From Prevotella sp. (GTDB lineage Bacteria; Bacteroidota; Bacteroidia; Bacteroidales; Bacteroidaceae), in assembly GCA_017455845.1 (NCBI GenBank), contig JAFSYY010000117.1, positions 1-55,701 of the forward strand: DNA of 55,701 bases, read 5' to 3'. Under the pieces are notes generated by a model, which saw nothing but the letters and a program-made list of their open reading frames with translations, was not told where the DNA came from and did not search any database. Positions 15,366 through 24,251 of the stretch are shown here, one piece after another; position 1 is the first letter of the stretch; each line of letters opens with the position of its first letter. Position numbers and translations under genes: made by a program.

Positions 15366-16283
15366 ATGCCATTAAGACTACCTGATAGACTGCCTGCCAT
15401 AGATATTCTGAAAAATGAGAATATCTTTGTCATGGACGACTCGCGGGCCCATGCTCAGGACATACGCCCGCTGCGGATTGTCATCCTGAACCTGATGCCT
15501 CTGAAGATCACTACCGAGACCGACCTGGTGCGCCTGCTGTCGAACACGCCTCTGCAGATGGATATCAACTTCATGAAACTGAAGAGCCATACACCCAAGA
15601 ACACACCCATAGAGCACATGATGATGTTCTACCGCGACTTTGAGTCGATGCGCAGTGAGAAGTTCGACGGCATGATCGTCACCGGTGCACCCGTAGAGAC
15701 GATGGACTACGAGAAGGTGACCTATTGGGACGAGATTGTGGACATCTTCGACTGGGCACGCACCCATGTCACCAGTACGCTCTATATCTGCTGGGCAGCG
15801 CAGGCTGGTCTCTATCATTATTATGGCGTACCAAAGTACCCGTTGGAGAAAAAAATGTTCGGCATCTTCAGCCAACACTCCCTGCAACCGCAACTGCCCA
15901 TATTCCGTGGCTTTGACGACTGCTTCATGATGCCCCATAGCCGACATACAGAGGTGAGACGCAACGACATCCTGATCCATCCGGAACTGTCGCTCATTGC
16001 TGAGTCGGAGGATAGCGGTGTCAGCATCGTGATGGCTCGCGGCGGTCGTGAGTTCTACATCACAGGCCATCTGGAGTATGCACCCAACACCCTTGACAAT
16101 GAGTATAAGCGCGACTTCGGCGTGAGGGATGATGTGGAGTTGCCCCGCAATTACTATCGGAACAACGACCCGTCGCAACCGCCTTTAGTGACCTGGCGTG
16201 CGCACGCGAACCTTTTTTATAATAACTGGATCAACTACTACGTCTACCAGGAGACTCCTTACGATATCAACAAGATTGAGTAG
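15366..16283 (+). CDS. metA: homoserine O-acetyltransferase (MetA family)
   Basis: 305 residues, standard MetA length. The catalytic Cys142 lies in ICWAAQAG, and the His in a later MARGGREFYITGHLEY stretch completes the family's triad. Residue 111 is Glu (TGAPVE), the position that in MetA enzymes distinguishes acetyl-CoA users (Glu) from succinyl-CoA users (Gly), so I predict O-acetylhomoserine as product, despite the common succinyltransferase label. It activates homoserine for methionine synthesis in the cytoplasm. A row of short TTGAG/GTGAG words follows (16284-16345) before the next gene. Confidence 0.93.
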   Translation: MPLRLPDRLPAIDILKNENIFVMDDSRAHAQDIRPLRIVILNLMPLKITTETDLVRLLSNTPLQMDINFMKLKSHTPKNTPIEHMMMFYRDFESMRSEKFDGMIVTGAPVETMDYEKVTYWDEIVDIFDWARTHVTSTLYICWAAQAGLYHYYGVPKYPLEKKMFGIFSQHSLQPQLPIFRGFDDCFMMPHSRHTEVRRNDILIHPELSLIAESEDSGVSIVMARGGREFYITGHLEYAPNTLDNEYKRDFGVRDDVELPRNYYRNNDPSQPPLVTWRAHANLFYNNWINYYVYQETPYDINKIE

Positions 16284-16364
16284 AAGTTGAGTGGTGAGAA
16301 GTGTGAGGTGAGAGTTTGGTGTTGAGTGTTTATTATTGTTGAGTGTTTAGAGATAGTATAGAGA

Positions 16365-18311
16365 ATGCGTAGACTGGAACTACTGGCTCCTGCGAAGAAT
16401 CTGGAATGTGGCATCGCGGCCATTGACCATGGTGCCGATGCCGTTTATATTGGTGCACCGCGTTTCGGTGCCAGGTCGGCAGCAGGCAACAGTATCGACG
16501 ACATCCGTGCGCTTTGCCATTATGCCCATCAGTTTGCTGCGAAGGTCTATGTCACGGTCAACACCATTGTCTATGACGACGAACTGGACGACACCCGTCT
16601 GTTGTTGCATCAACTTGCCGAAGCCAAAGTAGATGCCATCCTGGTGCAGGACATGGCGGTGATGCGGATGGCTCAGGATATTGGGCTGACGATTCACGCC
16701 AGCACCCAGACCGACAACAGGACTCCAGACAAGGTGCGCTGGCTCGCCTCTCTGGGCTTCTCGCGTGTGGTGCTTGCTCGTGAACTTTCCGTTGATGAGA
16801 TTGCCGACATCCATCAGCAGGTGCCCGAGGTGGAACTGGAGGTCTTTGTGCATGGTGCGCTGTGCGTCAGTTACAGTGGGCAGTGCTATGCCTCGCAGCA
16901 GTGCTTCGGGCGCAGTGCCAACCGTGGTGTCTGTGCCCAGTTCTGCCGTATGAAGTTCGACTTGCTGGATGCCGACGGACAGGTTCTCGACCGCGAACGT
17001 TACTTCCTGTCGCTGAAGGATATGAACCAGAGCCAGCACCTGGGCGAACTGATAGAGGCGGGGGCCACCTCGTTTAAGATTGAGGGACGGCTCAAGGATA
17101 TGGCTTACGTAAAGAACGTGACGGCGGCCTACAGCGAACTGCTCAACCAATATATTGCACGTCATCATGGCGAATACAAACGTTCATCGCTGGGACGGTG
17201 CACCTATACCTTCAAACCCGACTTGCGCAAGACCTTCAATCGGGGTTATACCACCTATTTCCTGCATGGCCGGCAGCCCGACATTGCCTCTTTCGATACG
17301 CCGAAGGCCATGGGCGAATATGTAGGCACGGTGAAGGAGATACGTGGCAATTCATTCACCGTGGCAGGTGTGGCTTCTTTCAGCAATGGCGACGGCCTCT
17401 GTTTCATGGAATCTGCACCTCTCACCTCTCACCACTCACCCCTCACCTCTCACCTCTCGCCCCTCACTTTCCTGAAAGGCTTCCGCGTGAATAGAGTAGA
17501 AGGCAATCGTCTTTTCCCACAGAAAATGCCGGCTGGCCTGCGCCCTGGCCTGCGCCTTTATCGTAATAACGATCAAGAGATGGAGCGTTTGCTCGCCAGA
17601 CCCAGTGCCGAGCGTAAGATTCCCGTAAAGATGTACTTGCGCCCCACACCCGATGGTTACGCCTTGCGTATGTCCGTGCTCGACGGTTTTCCCGTCGAGC
17701 CAAGTGTCGAGGCACATATCAGTGCCGACCATCAGGAGGCGCAGAAAAGCCCCCGCGAAAACATCATTAGGCAACTCACTAAGTTGGGTGGTACACCCTA
17801 TAATTGTGATGATATCGACATACCTGCTGGATTTAACTATTTCATCCCGTCAAGCCTGCTCTCTGAACTAAGACATCAGGCAGTTGACTTAGCCCAAGCC
17901 ATGGCTTTAGACTTAGCCAACTACCAGTATGGACGTGACAAACTCCCGGTTTCCCCCACCCTTCCTTCTCCTCCAGCATATCCTTTGCCTTATCTCTACA
18001 ACGTCTCCAACCGTATGGCGCAACAGTTCTATCAGCAGCAAGGCGTTAATGTGGGAGAAGCCTTCGAACTGAGCACACCCCATCCACTTGTACGTGGAGG
18101 TGGGGATGCCCCATCTGTTCCTAAATCCCTTCTTATCATGCAGTGCCGACACTGTCTGCGCTATACTCTGGGCCGGTGCGTCAAACATGGCGGACGCAAG
18201 CCTGAGTGGAAAGAGCCCTTGTCTTTGAGGCTGGGCGATGGGCGCACGTTTCGGCTGGAGTTCGACTGCAAGCAATGTCAGATGAACGTTTATGCAGTTT
18301 ATAGTTCATAG
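16365..18311 (+). CDS. U32-family protein (collagenase-like / RlhA-like rRNA hydroxylation enzyme)
   Basis: 648 residues. The N-terminal barrel has ELLAPAKNLECG, the U32 signature EVFVHGALCVSYSGQCY and downstream cysteines (QQCFGRSANRGVCAQFCR), which in this family hold an iron-sulfur cluster. The extended C-terminal half resembles the longer U32 proteins, one of which (RlhA) hydroxylates a cytidine of 23S rRNA; older annotations say collagenase/peptidase. Two insertions are striking: about 17 residues of S/P/L/T/H read from an 8-nt repeat (17416-17468), and a HPLVRGGGDAPS stretch read from a palindrome (18078-18105). Both interrupt otherwise normal sequence without breaking the frame. The C-terminus has CRHC/CKQC pairs. 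The final codons and stop (18299 onward) run into another repeat. Confidence 0.75.
   Translation: MRRLELLAPAKNLECGIAAIDHGADAVYIGAPRFGARSAAGNSIDDIRALCHYAHQFAAKVYVTVNTIVYDDELDDTRLLLHQLAEAKVDAILVQDMAVMRMAQDIGLTIHASTQTDNRTPDKVRWLASLGFSRVVLARELSVDEIADIHQQVPEVELEVFVHGALCVSYSGQCYASQQCFGRSANRGVCAQFCRMKFDLLDADGQVLDRERYFLSLKDMNQSQHLGELIEAGATSFKIEGRLKDMAYVKNVTAAYSELLNQYIARHHGEYKRSSLGRCTYTFKPDLRKTFNRGYTTYFLHGRQPDIASFDTPKAMGEYVGTVKEIRGNSFTVAGVASFSNGDGLCFMESAPLTSHHSPLTSHLSPLTFLKGFRVNRVEGNRLFPQKMPAGLRPGLRLYRNNDQEMERLLARPSAERKIPVKMYLRPTPDGYALRMSVLDGFPVEPSVEAHISADHQEAQKSPRENIIRQLTKLGGTPYNCDDIDIPAGFNYFIPSSLLSELRHQAVDLAQAMALDLANYQYGRDKLPVSPTLPSPPAYPLPYLYNVSNRMAQQFYQQQGVNVGEAFELSTPHPLVRGGGDAPSVPKSLLIMQCRHCLRYTLGRCVKHGGRKPEWKEPLSLRLGDGRTFRLEFDCKQCQMNVYAVYSS
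17416..17468 (+). repeat. CTCACCT/CTCACCC tandem repeat inside the U32 gene
   Basis: About seven copies of CTCACCT, CTCACCA or CTCACCC (7-8 nt) lie in frame and encode a low-complexity run of Leu, Thr, Ser, His and Pro. The same word in both orientations is found inside prmA (45881-45973 and 46003-46056), pointing to one repeat family. Confidence 0.8.
18078..18105. repeat. palindromic insert inside the U32 gene
   Basis: CCCCATCCAC and GTGGAGGTGGGG pair over 10 bp with one bulge around TTGTAC. The element is read through in frame as HPLVRGGG. It resembles in composition the G/C-rich palindromes at 29515-29600 and 52424-52532. Confidence 0.55.
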
Positions 18312-18340
18312 TTCATAGTTCACAGTTCATAGTTCATCAT
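18299..18340 (+). repeat. AGTTCATA tandem repeat at the U32 stop codon
   Basis: Five copies of an 8-nt word AGTTCATA (one with CACA) begin in the last codons of the U32 gene and include its TAG stop. The next gene starts 5 nt after the array. Confidence 0.8.
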
Positions 18341-18345
18341 AATGA

Positions 18346-19380
18346 ATGGCCATGCGTCAAATACATCACATATTCTCCCGTCAGTTGTGCATACTTCATT
18401 GTGCATCGTTCATGGTGCTTAGTGCCTTGTGCATACTATTGACCGGTTGCTATCATCAGGAACCAGAGACATCAGATGCATGGATTGTCACTGAGGAGCA
18501 GATGGACTCCATTTCCTTCTATACCACTCACCACTACACCCAGAACTATAATTTTCTCGTTACTACCGACACGCTCTGGCTTATTGTACAGCAGCCGTCC
18601 GAGGTGCTAAGCGACATGATGGTTGATTCTGTGGCAGTAATCAACAATGACCGCCTGGTTGTGGCCGATATCATGACGATGCCGTCGGACACCATCGACT
18701 CCGTATGGGTGAGGGTGGCGCGAGACCAAGAGACCATCGGATGGATCCATGAGCAGGAGATGCTGCCGGGAGTGGCTCCAGACAACCCCATCTCGCAGTT
18801 TATCACTTTCTTTTCCGACACTCATCTGCTCATCATGCTGGCGTTCCTTGCCGTAGTCATTGCCGTATATACCATCCGCATGCTCCACAAGCACAATGCC
18901 CGACTGGTGCATTTCAACGATATTCCTTCGGCCTATCCTATGTTGTTGGCCGTTCTCGTGGCTACATCGGCCGTGTTCTACAGCACCATCCAATTGGCCG
19001 ATCCCGACTCATGGCGGCATTACTATTACCATCCCACGCTCAATCCCTTTGCCGTACCCCTGCATCTCAGCCTCTTCCTAACCACGGTATGGGTCATGCT
19101 GCTCATCGCCCTTGCTGCTGTCGATGACATCCGTCGCCACCTGTCGCTCACTGAGACTATTCTCTATTGCCTTGGACTGATGGGCATATGCGCCATCGAC
19201 TATGTGGTGTTCAGCATCTCTACCTTATATTATATTGGTTATCCCCTCCTTGTTGCCTATGTGGTGTTTGCTGTATGGCGCTATCTAAAGTATGGACGTG
19301 CCGTATATATATGTGGTCACTGCGGGGAAAAGATACGGCACAAGGGAAAATGCCCTTATTGTGGCACCATTAATGTTTAA
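18346..19380 (+). CDS. membrane lipoprotein-like protein with C-terminal zinc ribbon
   Basis: 344 residues, not recognised. The start MAMRQIHHIF leads to a hydrophobic segment ending in LTGC (about 32-35), a lipobox. Residues 40-145 form a soluble region with a WVRV...IGWIHEQE ending that resembles an SH3-like fold. Four to five membrane spans follow (about 157-180, 195-212, 235-260, 270-312), and the C-terminus is a zinc ribbon CGHCGEKIRHKGKCPYCG. ATG 18342 is out of frame; ATG 18346 or 18352 fit. The combination of an extracytoplasmic SH3-like part, membrane bundle and cytoplasmic zinc ribbon suggests an envelope sensor, but this is inference only. It follows the U32 gene by 34 nt. Confidence 0.6.
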   Translation: MAMRQIHHIFSRQLCILHCASFMVLSALCILLTGCYHQEPETSDAWIVTEEQMDSISFYTTHHYTQNYNFLVTTDTLWLIVQQPSEVLSDMMVDSVAVINNDRLVVADIMTMPSDTIDSVWVRVARDQETIGWIHEQEMLPGVAPDNPISQFITFFSDTHLLIMLAFLAVVIAVYTIRMLHKHNARLVHFNDIPSAYPMLLAVLVATSAVFYSTIQLADPDSWRHYYYHPTLNPFAVPLHLSLFLTTVWVMLLIALAAVDDIRRHLSLTETILYCLGLMGICAIDYVVFSISTLYYIGYPLLVAYVVFAVWRYLKYGRAVYICGHCGEKIRHKGKCPYCGTINV

Positions 19381-19395
19381 TTTTTGTTATAATTC

Positions 19396-19426
19396 TTGTG
19401 TATTTGCTATAAATTATCTATTTTTG
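19396..19426 (+). promoter_or_regulatory. promoter of the Lys/Ala-rich exported protein
   Basis: TTG (19396-19398), 20 bases, TATTTTTG (19419-19426). The leader to ATG 19478 is about 45 nt and A-rich, typical for highly translated Bacteroidetes genes. Confidence 0.6.
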
Positions 19427-19477
19427 CAAGCAAATAGCGAGAACACCCTTTTAATAATAACAAAAAAATCAACAACA

Positions 19478-19822
19478 ATGAAAAAATTACTGATGATTGC
19501 AATGATGGCCTTTGCATGCACCGCCATGCAGGCCCAGAGCGAGGTTACGGCCCAGGATGCCAGTAAGATGACCGCCAAGGAACTGAAGGCTGCTGCCAAG
19601 GAGCAGAAGAAGAAGGAGGACTCTGTGAAGGCTGCTGCCAAGGCTCGTGCCAATGTGGAGAAGGCCAAGAAGAAGTATGATTCTGCCGTAAAGGCTGCAG
19701 AGAAGGCTCAGAAGAAGGCTGAGGATGCCAGAAAAGCCATAGAGAAGGCTCAGAAGAAGGCTGACGAAGCACAGCAGACCATGGAGCGTCTGAACGGAAC
19801 TCCCGCAACTCCTCAGAACTAA
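19478..19822 (+). CDS. small exported Lys/Ala-rich coiled-coil protein
   Basis: 114 residues. A signal peptide MKKLLMIAMMAFACTAMQAQ (cleavage after AQA or AQ near residue 19) is followed by about 95 residues made almost only of Ala, Lys, Glu, Asp and Gln, with repeats such as AEKAQKKAEDA and IEKAQKKADEA. This predicts a long helix or coiled coil and a strongly basic, histone-like composition. No family assigned. I took ATG 19478 because it begins the signal peptide and follows a good promoter; the frame is open upstream without support. It has its own promoter and terminator, so it is a single-gene unit. Possible roles are an envelope spacer or polyanion binding; neither is shown. Confidence 0.75.
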   Translation: MKKLLMIAMMAFACTAMQAQSEVTAQDASKMTAKELKAAAKEQKKKEDSVKAAAKARANVEKAKKKYDSAVKAAEKAQKKAEDARKAIEKAQKKADEAQQTMERLNGTPATPQN

Positions 19823-19847
19823 TCACAGGATTATTCTTTATCAAATT

Positions 19848-19891
19848 AACAACGGTGTCACTGTCCATACAAGGATGGTGACACCGTTGTT
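19848..19891 (+). terminator. strong intrinsic terminator after the Lys/Ala-rich gene
   Basis: A perfect 14-bp stem AACAACGGTGTCAC/GTGACACCGTTGTT with a 16-nt loop starts 25 nt after the stop codon. There is no long T run, but the stem begins with A/T pairs. Confidence 0.7.
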
Positions 19892-20018
19892 TCAACATAT
19901 ACGTCTCTTATTCAGTTATTATTCGAACTTTATTCATGCTGTACTCTTGACATAAAGCAAGAAAATATAAAATATTATATCAAAACGTTACTTTTTCAGC
20001 AAAAAAATTGATAAAATG

Positions 20019-20049
20019 TTTGCTAATTCGATTTTTTACTATAACTTTG
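20019..20049 (+). promoter_or_regulatory. gdhA promoter
   Basis: TTTG (20019-20022), 19 bases, TAACTTTG (20042-20049). The remaining 283-base gap between 19822 and 20106 otherwise holds the preceding terminator and A/T-rich sequence with no other gene visible. Confidence 0.7.
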
Positions 20050-20105
20050 CAACCGCAAAAGCAAACAAACAAACTTTAGTTCAATTTTTTAAAAGGTAAA
20101 AGATT

Positions 20106-21443
20106 ATGAATGCAGCACAAGTTGTTGAGACTCTGAAACAGAGATTCCCTAATGAGCCTGAGTACATTCAGGCCGTGAGTCAGGTACTTCCCACTATTGA
20201 GGAAGAGTACAACAAGCACCCTGAGTTTGAGAAGTCAAACCTCATTGAGCGTCTTTGCATACCCGATCGTGTACTGGAGTTCCGTGTCACATGGGTTGAC
20301 GACAAGGGAAACGTCCAGACAAACATGGGATATCGCATTCAGCACAACAACGCCATTGGCCCGTACAAAGGCGGTATCCGTTATCACAAGTCAGTAAACC
20401 TCGGAATCCTAAAATTCCTGGCCTTTGAGCAGACCTTCAAGAACTCACTCACCACACTGCCTATGGGTGGTGCCAAGGGTGGTAGCGACTTCTCGCCCCG
20501 TGGCAAGAGCGATGCAGAGGTGATGCGTTTCTGCCAGGCCTTTATGAACGAACTCTATCGTCATATCGGTCCCGACGAGGATGTTCCCGCAGGCGACATC
20601 GGCGTAGGTGGCCGTGAGGTTGGCTATCTGTTTGGACAGTACAAGAAACTCACCCATCAGTTCCAGGGTGTGCTTACGGGTAAGGGCATCCCGTTCGGCG
20701 GTTCTCTCATCCGTCCTGAGGCTACCGGTTATGGTTGTGTCTACTTCCTGACCTCTATGCTGGCTACACGCGGCATTGAGTTGGCAGGCAAAAAAGTGCT
20801 AATCTCCGGTGCTGGTAACGTGGCTCAGTATGCTGCAGAGAAATGCCTCCAGTTGGGTGCTACCGTGCTGACAATGTCAGACTCTGACGGTTACATCTAC
20901 GATCCCGATGGCATCGACCGTGCAAAACTCGACTATATCATGGAGTTGAAGAACGTAGAGCGTGGACGCATCAAGGAGTATGTTGAGGAATATCCTACAG
21001 CCGTCTATCATGAGGGCATGCGTCCCTGGTTCGAGAAGGCTGATATCGCCCTGCCTTGTGCTACGCAGAACGAGATTAACGGCGAGCAGGCTCAGGCTCT
21101 AATCAACAATGGTGTGATTGCCGTTGCCGAAGGTGCCAACATGCCTTCGCTGCCCGAGGCCATCAAGATTTTCCAGGATGCCAAGATACTCTATGCTCCT
21201 GGCAAGGCCTCTAACGCCGGTGGTGTATCAGTATCTGGTCTTGAGATGTCTCAAAACTCTGAGCGTCTCTCGTGGACAGCCAAGGAAGTAGATGACTACC
21301 TGAAGCGCATCATGAACGATATTCACGAGAACTGCGTGAAGTACGGCACCCAGGCCGACGGCTACATCAACTACGTAAAGGGAGCCAATGTGGCAGGATT
21401 CATGAAGGTTGCCAAAGCCATGATGGCTCAAGGCATCGTTTAG
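20106..21443 (+). CDS. gdhA: glutamate dehydrogenase
   Basis: 445 residues, the length of hexameric bacterial glutamate dehydrogenases. Visible signatures are GPYKGGIRYH, LPMGGAKGGSDF (catalytic Lys region), DVPAGDIGVGGREVGYLFGQYK, the Rossmann glycines ISGAGNVAQYAAEK and the C-terminal GGVSVSGLEMSQN. It interconverts 2-oxoglutarate plus ammonia and glutamate, the main ammonia assimilation route in many Bacteroidales. The sequence type is the one usually called NADP-specific; cofactor choice is inferred from that. Own promoter, own bidirectional terminator. Confidence 0.95.
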   Translation: MNAAQVVETLKQRFPNEPEYIQAVSQVLPTIEEEYNKHPEFEKSNLIERLCIPDRVLEFRVTWVDDKGNVQTNMGYRIQHNNAIGPYKGGIRYHKSVNLGILKFLAFEQTFKNSLTTLPMGGAKGGSDFSPRGKSDAEVMRFCQAFMNELYRHIGPDEDVPAGDIGVGGREVGYLFGQYKKLTHQFQGVLTGKGIPFGGSLIRPEATGYGCVYFLTSMLATRGIELAGKKVLISGAGNVAQYAAEKCLQLGATVLTMSDSDGYIYDPDGIDRAKLDYIMELKNVERGRIKEYVEEYPTAVYHEGMRPWFEKADIALPCATQNEINGEQAQALINNGVIAVAEGANMPSLPEAIKIFQDAKILYAPGKASNAGGVSVSGLEMSQNSERLSWTAKEVDDYLKRIMNDIHENCVKYGTQADGYINYVKGANVAGFMKVAKAMMAQGIV

Positions 21444-21457
21444 TATGAGGCGAACAC

Positions 21458-21493
21458 AAAAAAGGAGGGTGTTTTGACACACCCTCCTTTTTT
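21458..21493. terminator. bidirectional terminator between gdhA and a convergent gene
   Basis: AAAAAAGGAGGGTGT pairs with ACACCCTCCTTTTTT around TTTGAC: a 15-bp stem whose A and T ends serve both directions. It stops gdhA on the plus strand, and includes the stop codon of the minus-strand gene at 21492. Confidence 0.85.
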
Positions 21494-22328
21494 ATTCTTC
21501 AATATTCGTCAGTGAACTGGCAAATGAAGAGAACAATTGAGAGATACTTTCTACTGGATAATAAGGCAGGAAACGAGCCGATCGCCGGGCATTTTTAGCC
21601 AGCGCATTGGCGTTGCTGGTGTGAACGAAGATCTCGTTGCCCTCTTGCGAGAATTTTATCTGCTGCTGTCCCTGCGGTACTGCCGAGGCGATGGTTTCTA
21701 CCAGCGAGTGCATGCGTGAGGACAACAACGGCGATTTCTGTGAGTTGAACTGGTAACCTGACGGCAGTTCTTCTGGTAAAAAGCCTGCCAGTTCAACGAG
21801 CAATGCACCTTCGAGCATCACCACACGCTTCAAGCCCAGTTTCCCAATCCATTTTCTCAACTGCTCTTGGTTGGCCTTTGCGCCGGCTCCCTCACGTATG
21901 ACCTCGCCAAGGTCAATCATCCGCTTAACCCAGTGGTCGTCAGTCAGGAGAGCATAAGCCAAATAGATGCTTTTCTCCAGCAACATATATTCCACAGAGG
22001 CCTTGTCGCATCCTTCCGCCACCATCGCCAGATGGTTGGAAAGACGCTTGTTCAGGTTGGGTGAAGCAGCATGGGATTGCAAAGGCGCGGAGGCAAGATG
22101 TTCTATATAATCACCCCATTTCTTACGCACACCTGCACTAACCAGTTGCACGGCAAATTGGTTGCCCATCACTTCCAGTCCCTGAAAAGCCTCGGTTTCC
22201 ACATCATGTAATATGGACAATTGCAGCACTTTCTGCCATTTGTATGCAGACATGGGTTCTACCTTGTCCTGTTTACCAAAGGCACCGGCACTAAGCAGGC
22301 GAAAGAAATTGCGTGTTACAATGTCCAT
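21492..22328 (-). CDS. hypothetical protein linked to the carboxyltransferase gene
   Basis: 278 residues, not recognised. It is soluble, mostly helical in appearance, without signal peptide or Cys motifs. The N-terminus (TRNFFRLLSAGAFGKQD then YKWQKVLQLSILHDVETEAFQGLE) weakly recalls the helical start of the large uncharacterised nucleotidyltransferase family, but no G[S/G]-x-D-x-D catalytic motif follows. The last 60 residues are Ser/Ala/Asn-rich. It starts one base after the stop of the upstream carboxyltransferase gene, so the two are almost certainly one transcript and may be regulated together. Confidence 0.6.
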   Translation of the reverse strand: MDIVTRNFFRLLSAGAFGKQDKVEPMSAYKWQKVLQLSILHDVETEAFQGLEVMGNQFAVQLVSAGVRKKWGDYIEHLASAPLQSHAASPNLNKRLSNHLAMVAEGCDKASVEYMLLEKSIYLAYALLTDDHWVKRMIDLGEVIREGAGAKANQEQLRKWIGKLGLKRVVMLEGALLVELAGFLPEELPSGYQFNSQKSPLLSSRMHSLVETIASAVPQGQQQIKFSQEGNEIFVHTSNANALAKNARRSARFLPYYPVESISQLFSSFASSLTNIEE

Positions 22329-22329
22329 T

Positions 22330-24108
22330 CTAAGCCTTGCGTTCTATCCATGCCAGGGTGTCGCCCTTGCGTACCTTGGCACCCTGTTTAGCGCTGATAT
22401 CCACAAGTTTGCCGCCAAGAGCAGCAGGTATGGGCACAATCTCGCCCCACTTCTCCACGAGGTAGCAGAAGGTCTGGCCTTCCTCATAGGTCTGCCCGTT
22501 GAAGGGCTCTATGCTTGGAGCGCCCTCGCCGTCGCCGTTGAACTCGTAGAATATCTGTCCGGCTGACGGGCAGACGAGGGCATCGGCCTTGGCATGCTTG
22601 AAGGCAGCCAGTTCCTCGGGCTTCATCTTCGAGCCGCCCAGTTTGGCATCCTTCGCCTTCTGGATGTCGGCCAGGAGTTGCTTCTTGGCCTGACCGCTCT
22701 TGAAGGGTCGGTACTGCTCGGGATGCATAGCCAGTTCGAAGAGTTCCTCGTTGTCCTGACCGTAGTCCCAACCGTTCTCGTCCATCTCCTTCTTGAAGCC
22801 TTCGAGGGCATTGGGCAGCAGCGTATGCGGGTCAACGTCGGTAAACTCACGCTTCTGCGTCTTGGCCAGTTCGATGAGTTCGGGAGCGATGGTGCCAGGC
22901 ACCTTGCCACTCTTGCCGAGGATCATGCCCCAGATGGCATCGTCCATCATCACGTAGCGGCCCTTGCCCTGCTCCATGGTGAGGAGGTTCATCAGGGCTA
23001 TGTTCTTGGTGTACTGCGAGAACGGGGTTACCAATGGGGGATAGCCCACACGCGGCCATACATACTCCACCTCGTTGAATAGTTTCACCAGCATATCGTC
23101 CATCGTCAGGGCAGCCTCGCCCTTCTTCTCGCGCAGTTTGTTGATCATGCTCTGGATGGGTCCCAGGTCGGCCATCATCGAGCCCATCATGCCGCCAGGC
23201 AGTCCGCTGCCAAGCAGCAACGACGACATGTGCTTGTTGGCGGGATTGATGAAGTAGCCCAGCCAGTCGTCGATGAACTCCTGCGTCAACGTGCGTGCCT
23301 GCATGTAGGCGTTCATGTTCAGTTCCTTCACCTCGAAGCCCTCGTTCTTCAGCATCGACTGCACGGAGATGATATCCGGATGCACCTTGCCCCACGACAG
23401 CGGCTCGATGGCTGTGTCGATGATGTCGGCACCATTGTTGCAGACTTCCAGGATGCTGGCCATGCTAAGGCCTGGGCCTGAATGTCCGTGATACTGGATG
23501 ATGATGTCGGGATGCTTAGTCTTGATGCTCTTCGTCAGCGCACCGAGCATGGCAGGCTGTCCGATGCCGGCCATATCCTTCAGACAGATTTCCTCTGCAC
23601 CAGCAGCAATGACTTCATCTGCAATATTCGAGTAGTACTCCACGGTATGAACAGGCGAGGTGGTGATGCATAGCGTGGCCTGAGGAATCATGCCGGCAGC
23701 CTTGGCCCACTTGATGGAGGGGATAATATTACGTGTGTCGTTCAGACCGCAGAAGATACGGGGAATATCGACCCCTTGTGCCTTCTTTACCTTATACATT
23801 AGTTCGCGCACATCGTCGGGCACAGGATACATACGCAGGGCGTTCAAGCCACGGTCGAGCATATGAGTCTGTATTCCCACCTCATTAAACGGCTTACAGA
23901 AAGCACGCACGGCGAGGTTTGGATTCTCACCCGCCATGAGGTTAACCTGCTCAAAGGCACCGCCGTTGGTTTCCACGCGGTCGAAGCACCCCATATCGAT
24001 AATCACTGGTGCTATACGTTCCAATTGATCCTTACGAGGCTGGAACTTACCTGACGACTGCCACATATCGCGGTAGACGAGACTGAACTTGATTTTCTTC
24101 TTTCCCAT
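22330..24108 (-). CDS. carboxyltransferase subunit, oxaloacetate decarboxylase alpha / pyruvate carboxylase B type
   Basis: 592 residues. Residues 1-300 form the HMGL-like TIM barrel (YRDMWQSS near the N-terminus, GLNDTRNI, ICLKDMAGI with the metal and carboxybiotin-site Lys/Asp, QYHGHSGPG with metal-binding His residues). The conserved carboxylase domain follows (300-480). The last 80 residues look like a biotinyl fold, yet where the biotinylated lysine motif AMKM is expected the sequence reads LVEKWGEIVPIP, so it may not be biotinylated and a separate carrier protein would be needed. It transfers CO2 between oxaloacetate/pyruvate and biotin, either for decarboxylation-driven Na+ export or for C4 metabolism toward succinate. 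No membrane or carrier subunit lies next to it. Confidence 0.85.
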   Translation of the reverse strand: MGKKKIKFSLVYRDMWQSSGKFQPRKDQLERIAPVIIDMGCFDRVETNGGAFEQVNLMAGENPNLAVRAFCKPFNEVGIQTHMLDRGLNALRMYPVPDDVRELMYKVKKAQGVDIPRIFCGLNDTRNIIPSIKWAKAAGMIPQATLCITTSPVHTVEYYSNIADEVIAAGAEEICLKDMAGIGQPAMLGALTKSIKTKHPDIIIQYHGHSGPGLSMASILEVCNNGADIIDTAIEPLSWGKVHPDIISVQSMLKNEGFEVKELNMNAYMQARTLTQEFIDDWLGYFINPANKHMSSLLLGSGLPGGMMGSMMADLGPIQSMINKLREKKGEAALTMDDMLVKLFNEVEYVWPRVGYPPLVTPFSQYTKNIALMNLLTMEQGKGRYVMMDDAIWGMILGKSGKVPGTIAPELIELAKTQKREFTDVDPHTLLPNALEGFKKEMDENGWDYGQDNEELFELAMHPEQYRPFKSGQAKKQLLADIQKAKDAKLGGSKMKPEELAAFKHAKADALVCPSAGQIFYEFNGDGEGAPSIEPFNGQTYEEGQTFCYLVEKWGEIVPIPAALGGKLVDISAKQGAKVRKGDTLAWIERKA

Positions 24109-24143
24109 AGTTTAAAATTTTGGTTAATTCGCAAATATGGATG

Positions 24144-24173
24144 CAAAGATAATAATTATTTATGAATTACCAA
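24144..24173 (-). promoter_or_regulatory. promoter of the carboxyltransferase operon
   Basis: On the minus strand TTG (24173-24171), 19 bases, TATCTTTG (24151-24144). It lies 36 bases before the ATG at 24108 and downstream of the tRNA terminator. Confidence 0.65.
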
Positions 24174-24205
24174 CTTATCAAGACCGTTTTTTTGTATCTG
24201 AAAAC

Positions 24206-24243
24206 AAAAAAAGTGAGTTTTCCATGAGGAAACTCACTTTTTA
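24206..24243 (-). terminator. terminator of the tRNA operon
   Basis: On the minus strand AAAAGTGAGTTTCC pairs with GGAAAACTCACTTTTT (one extra A) around TCAT and runs into a T7 tract. It begins 9 nt after the last tRNA, separating the tRNAs from the carboxyltransferase promoter. Confidence 0.8.
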
Positions 24244-24251
24244 GTTTATTA

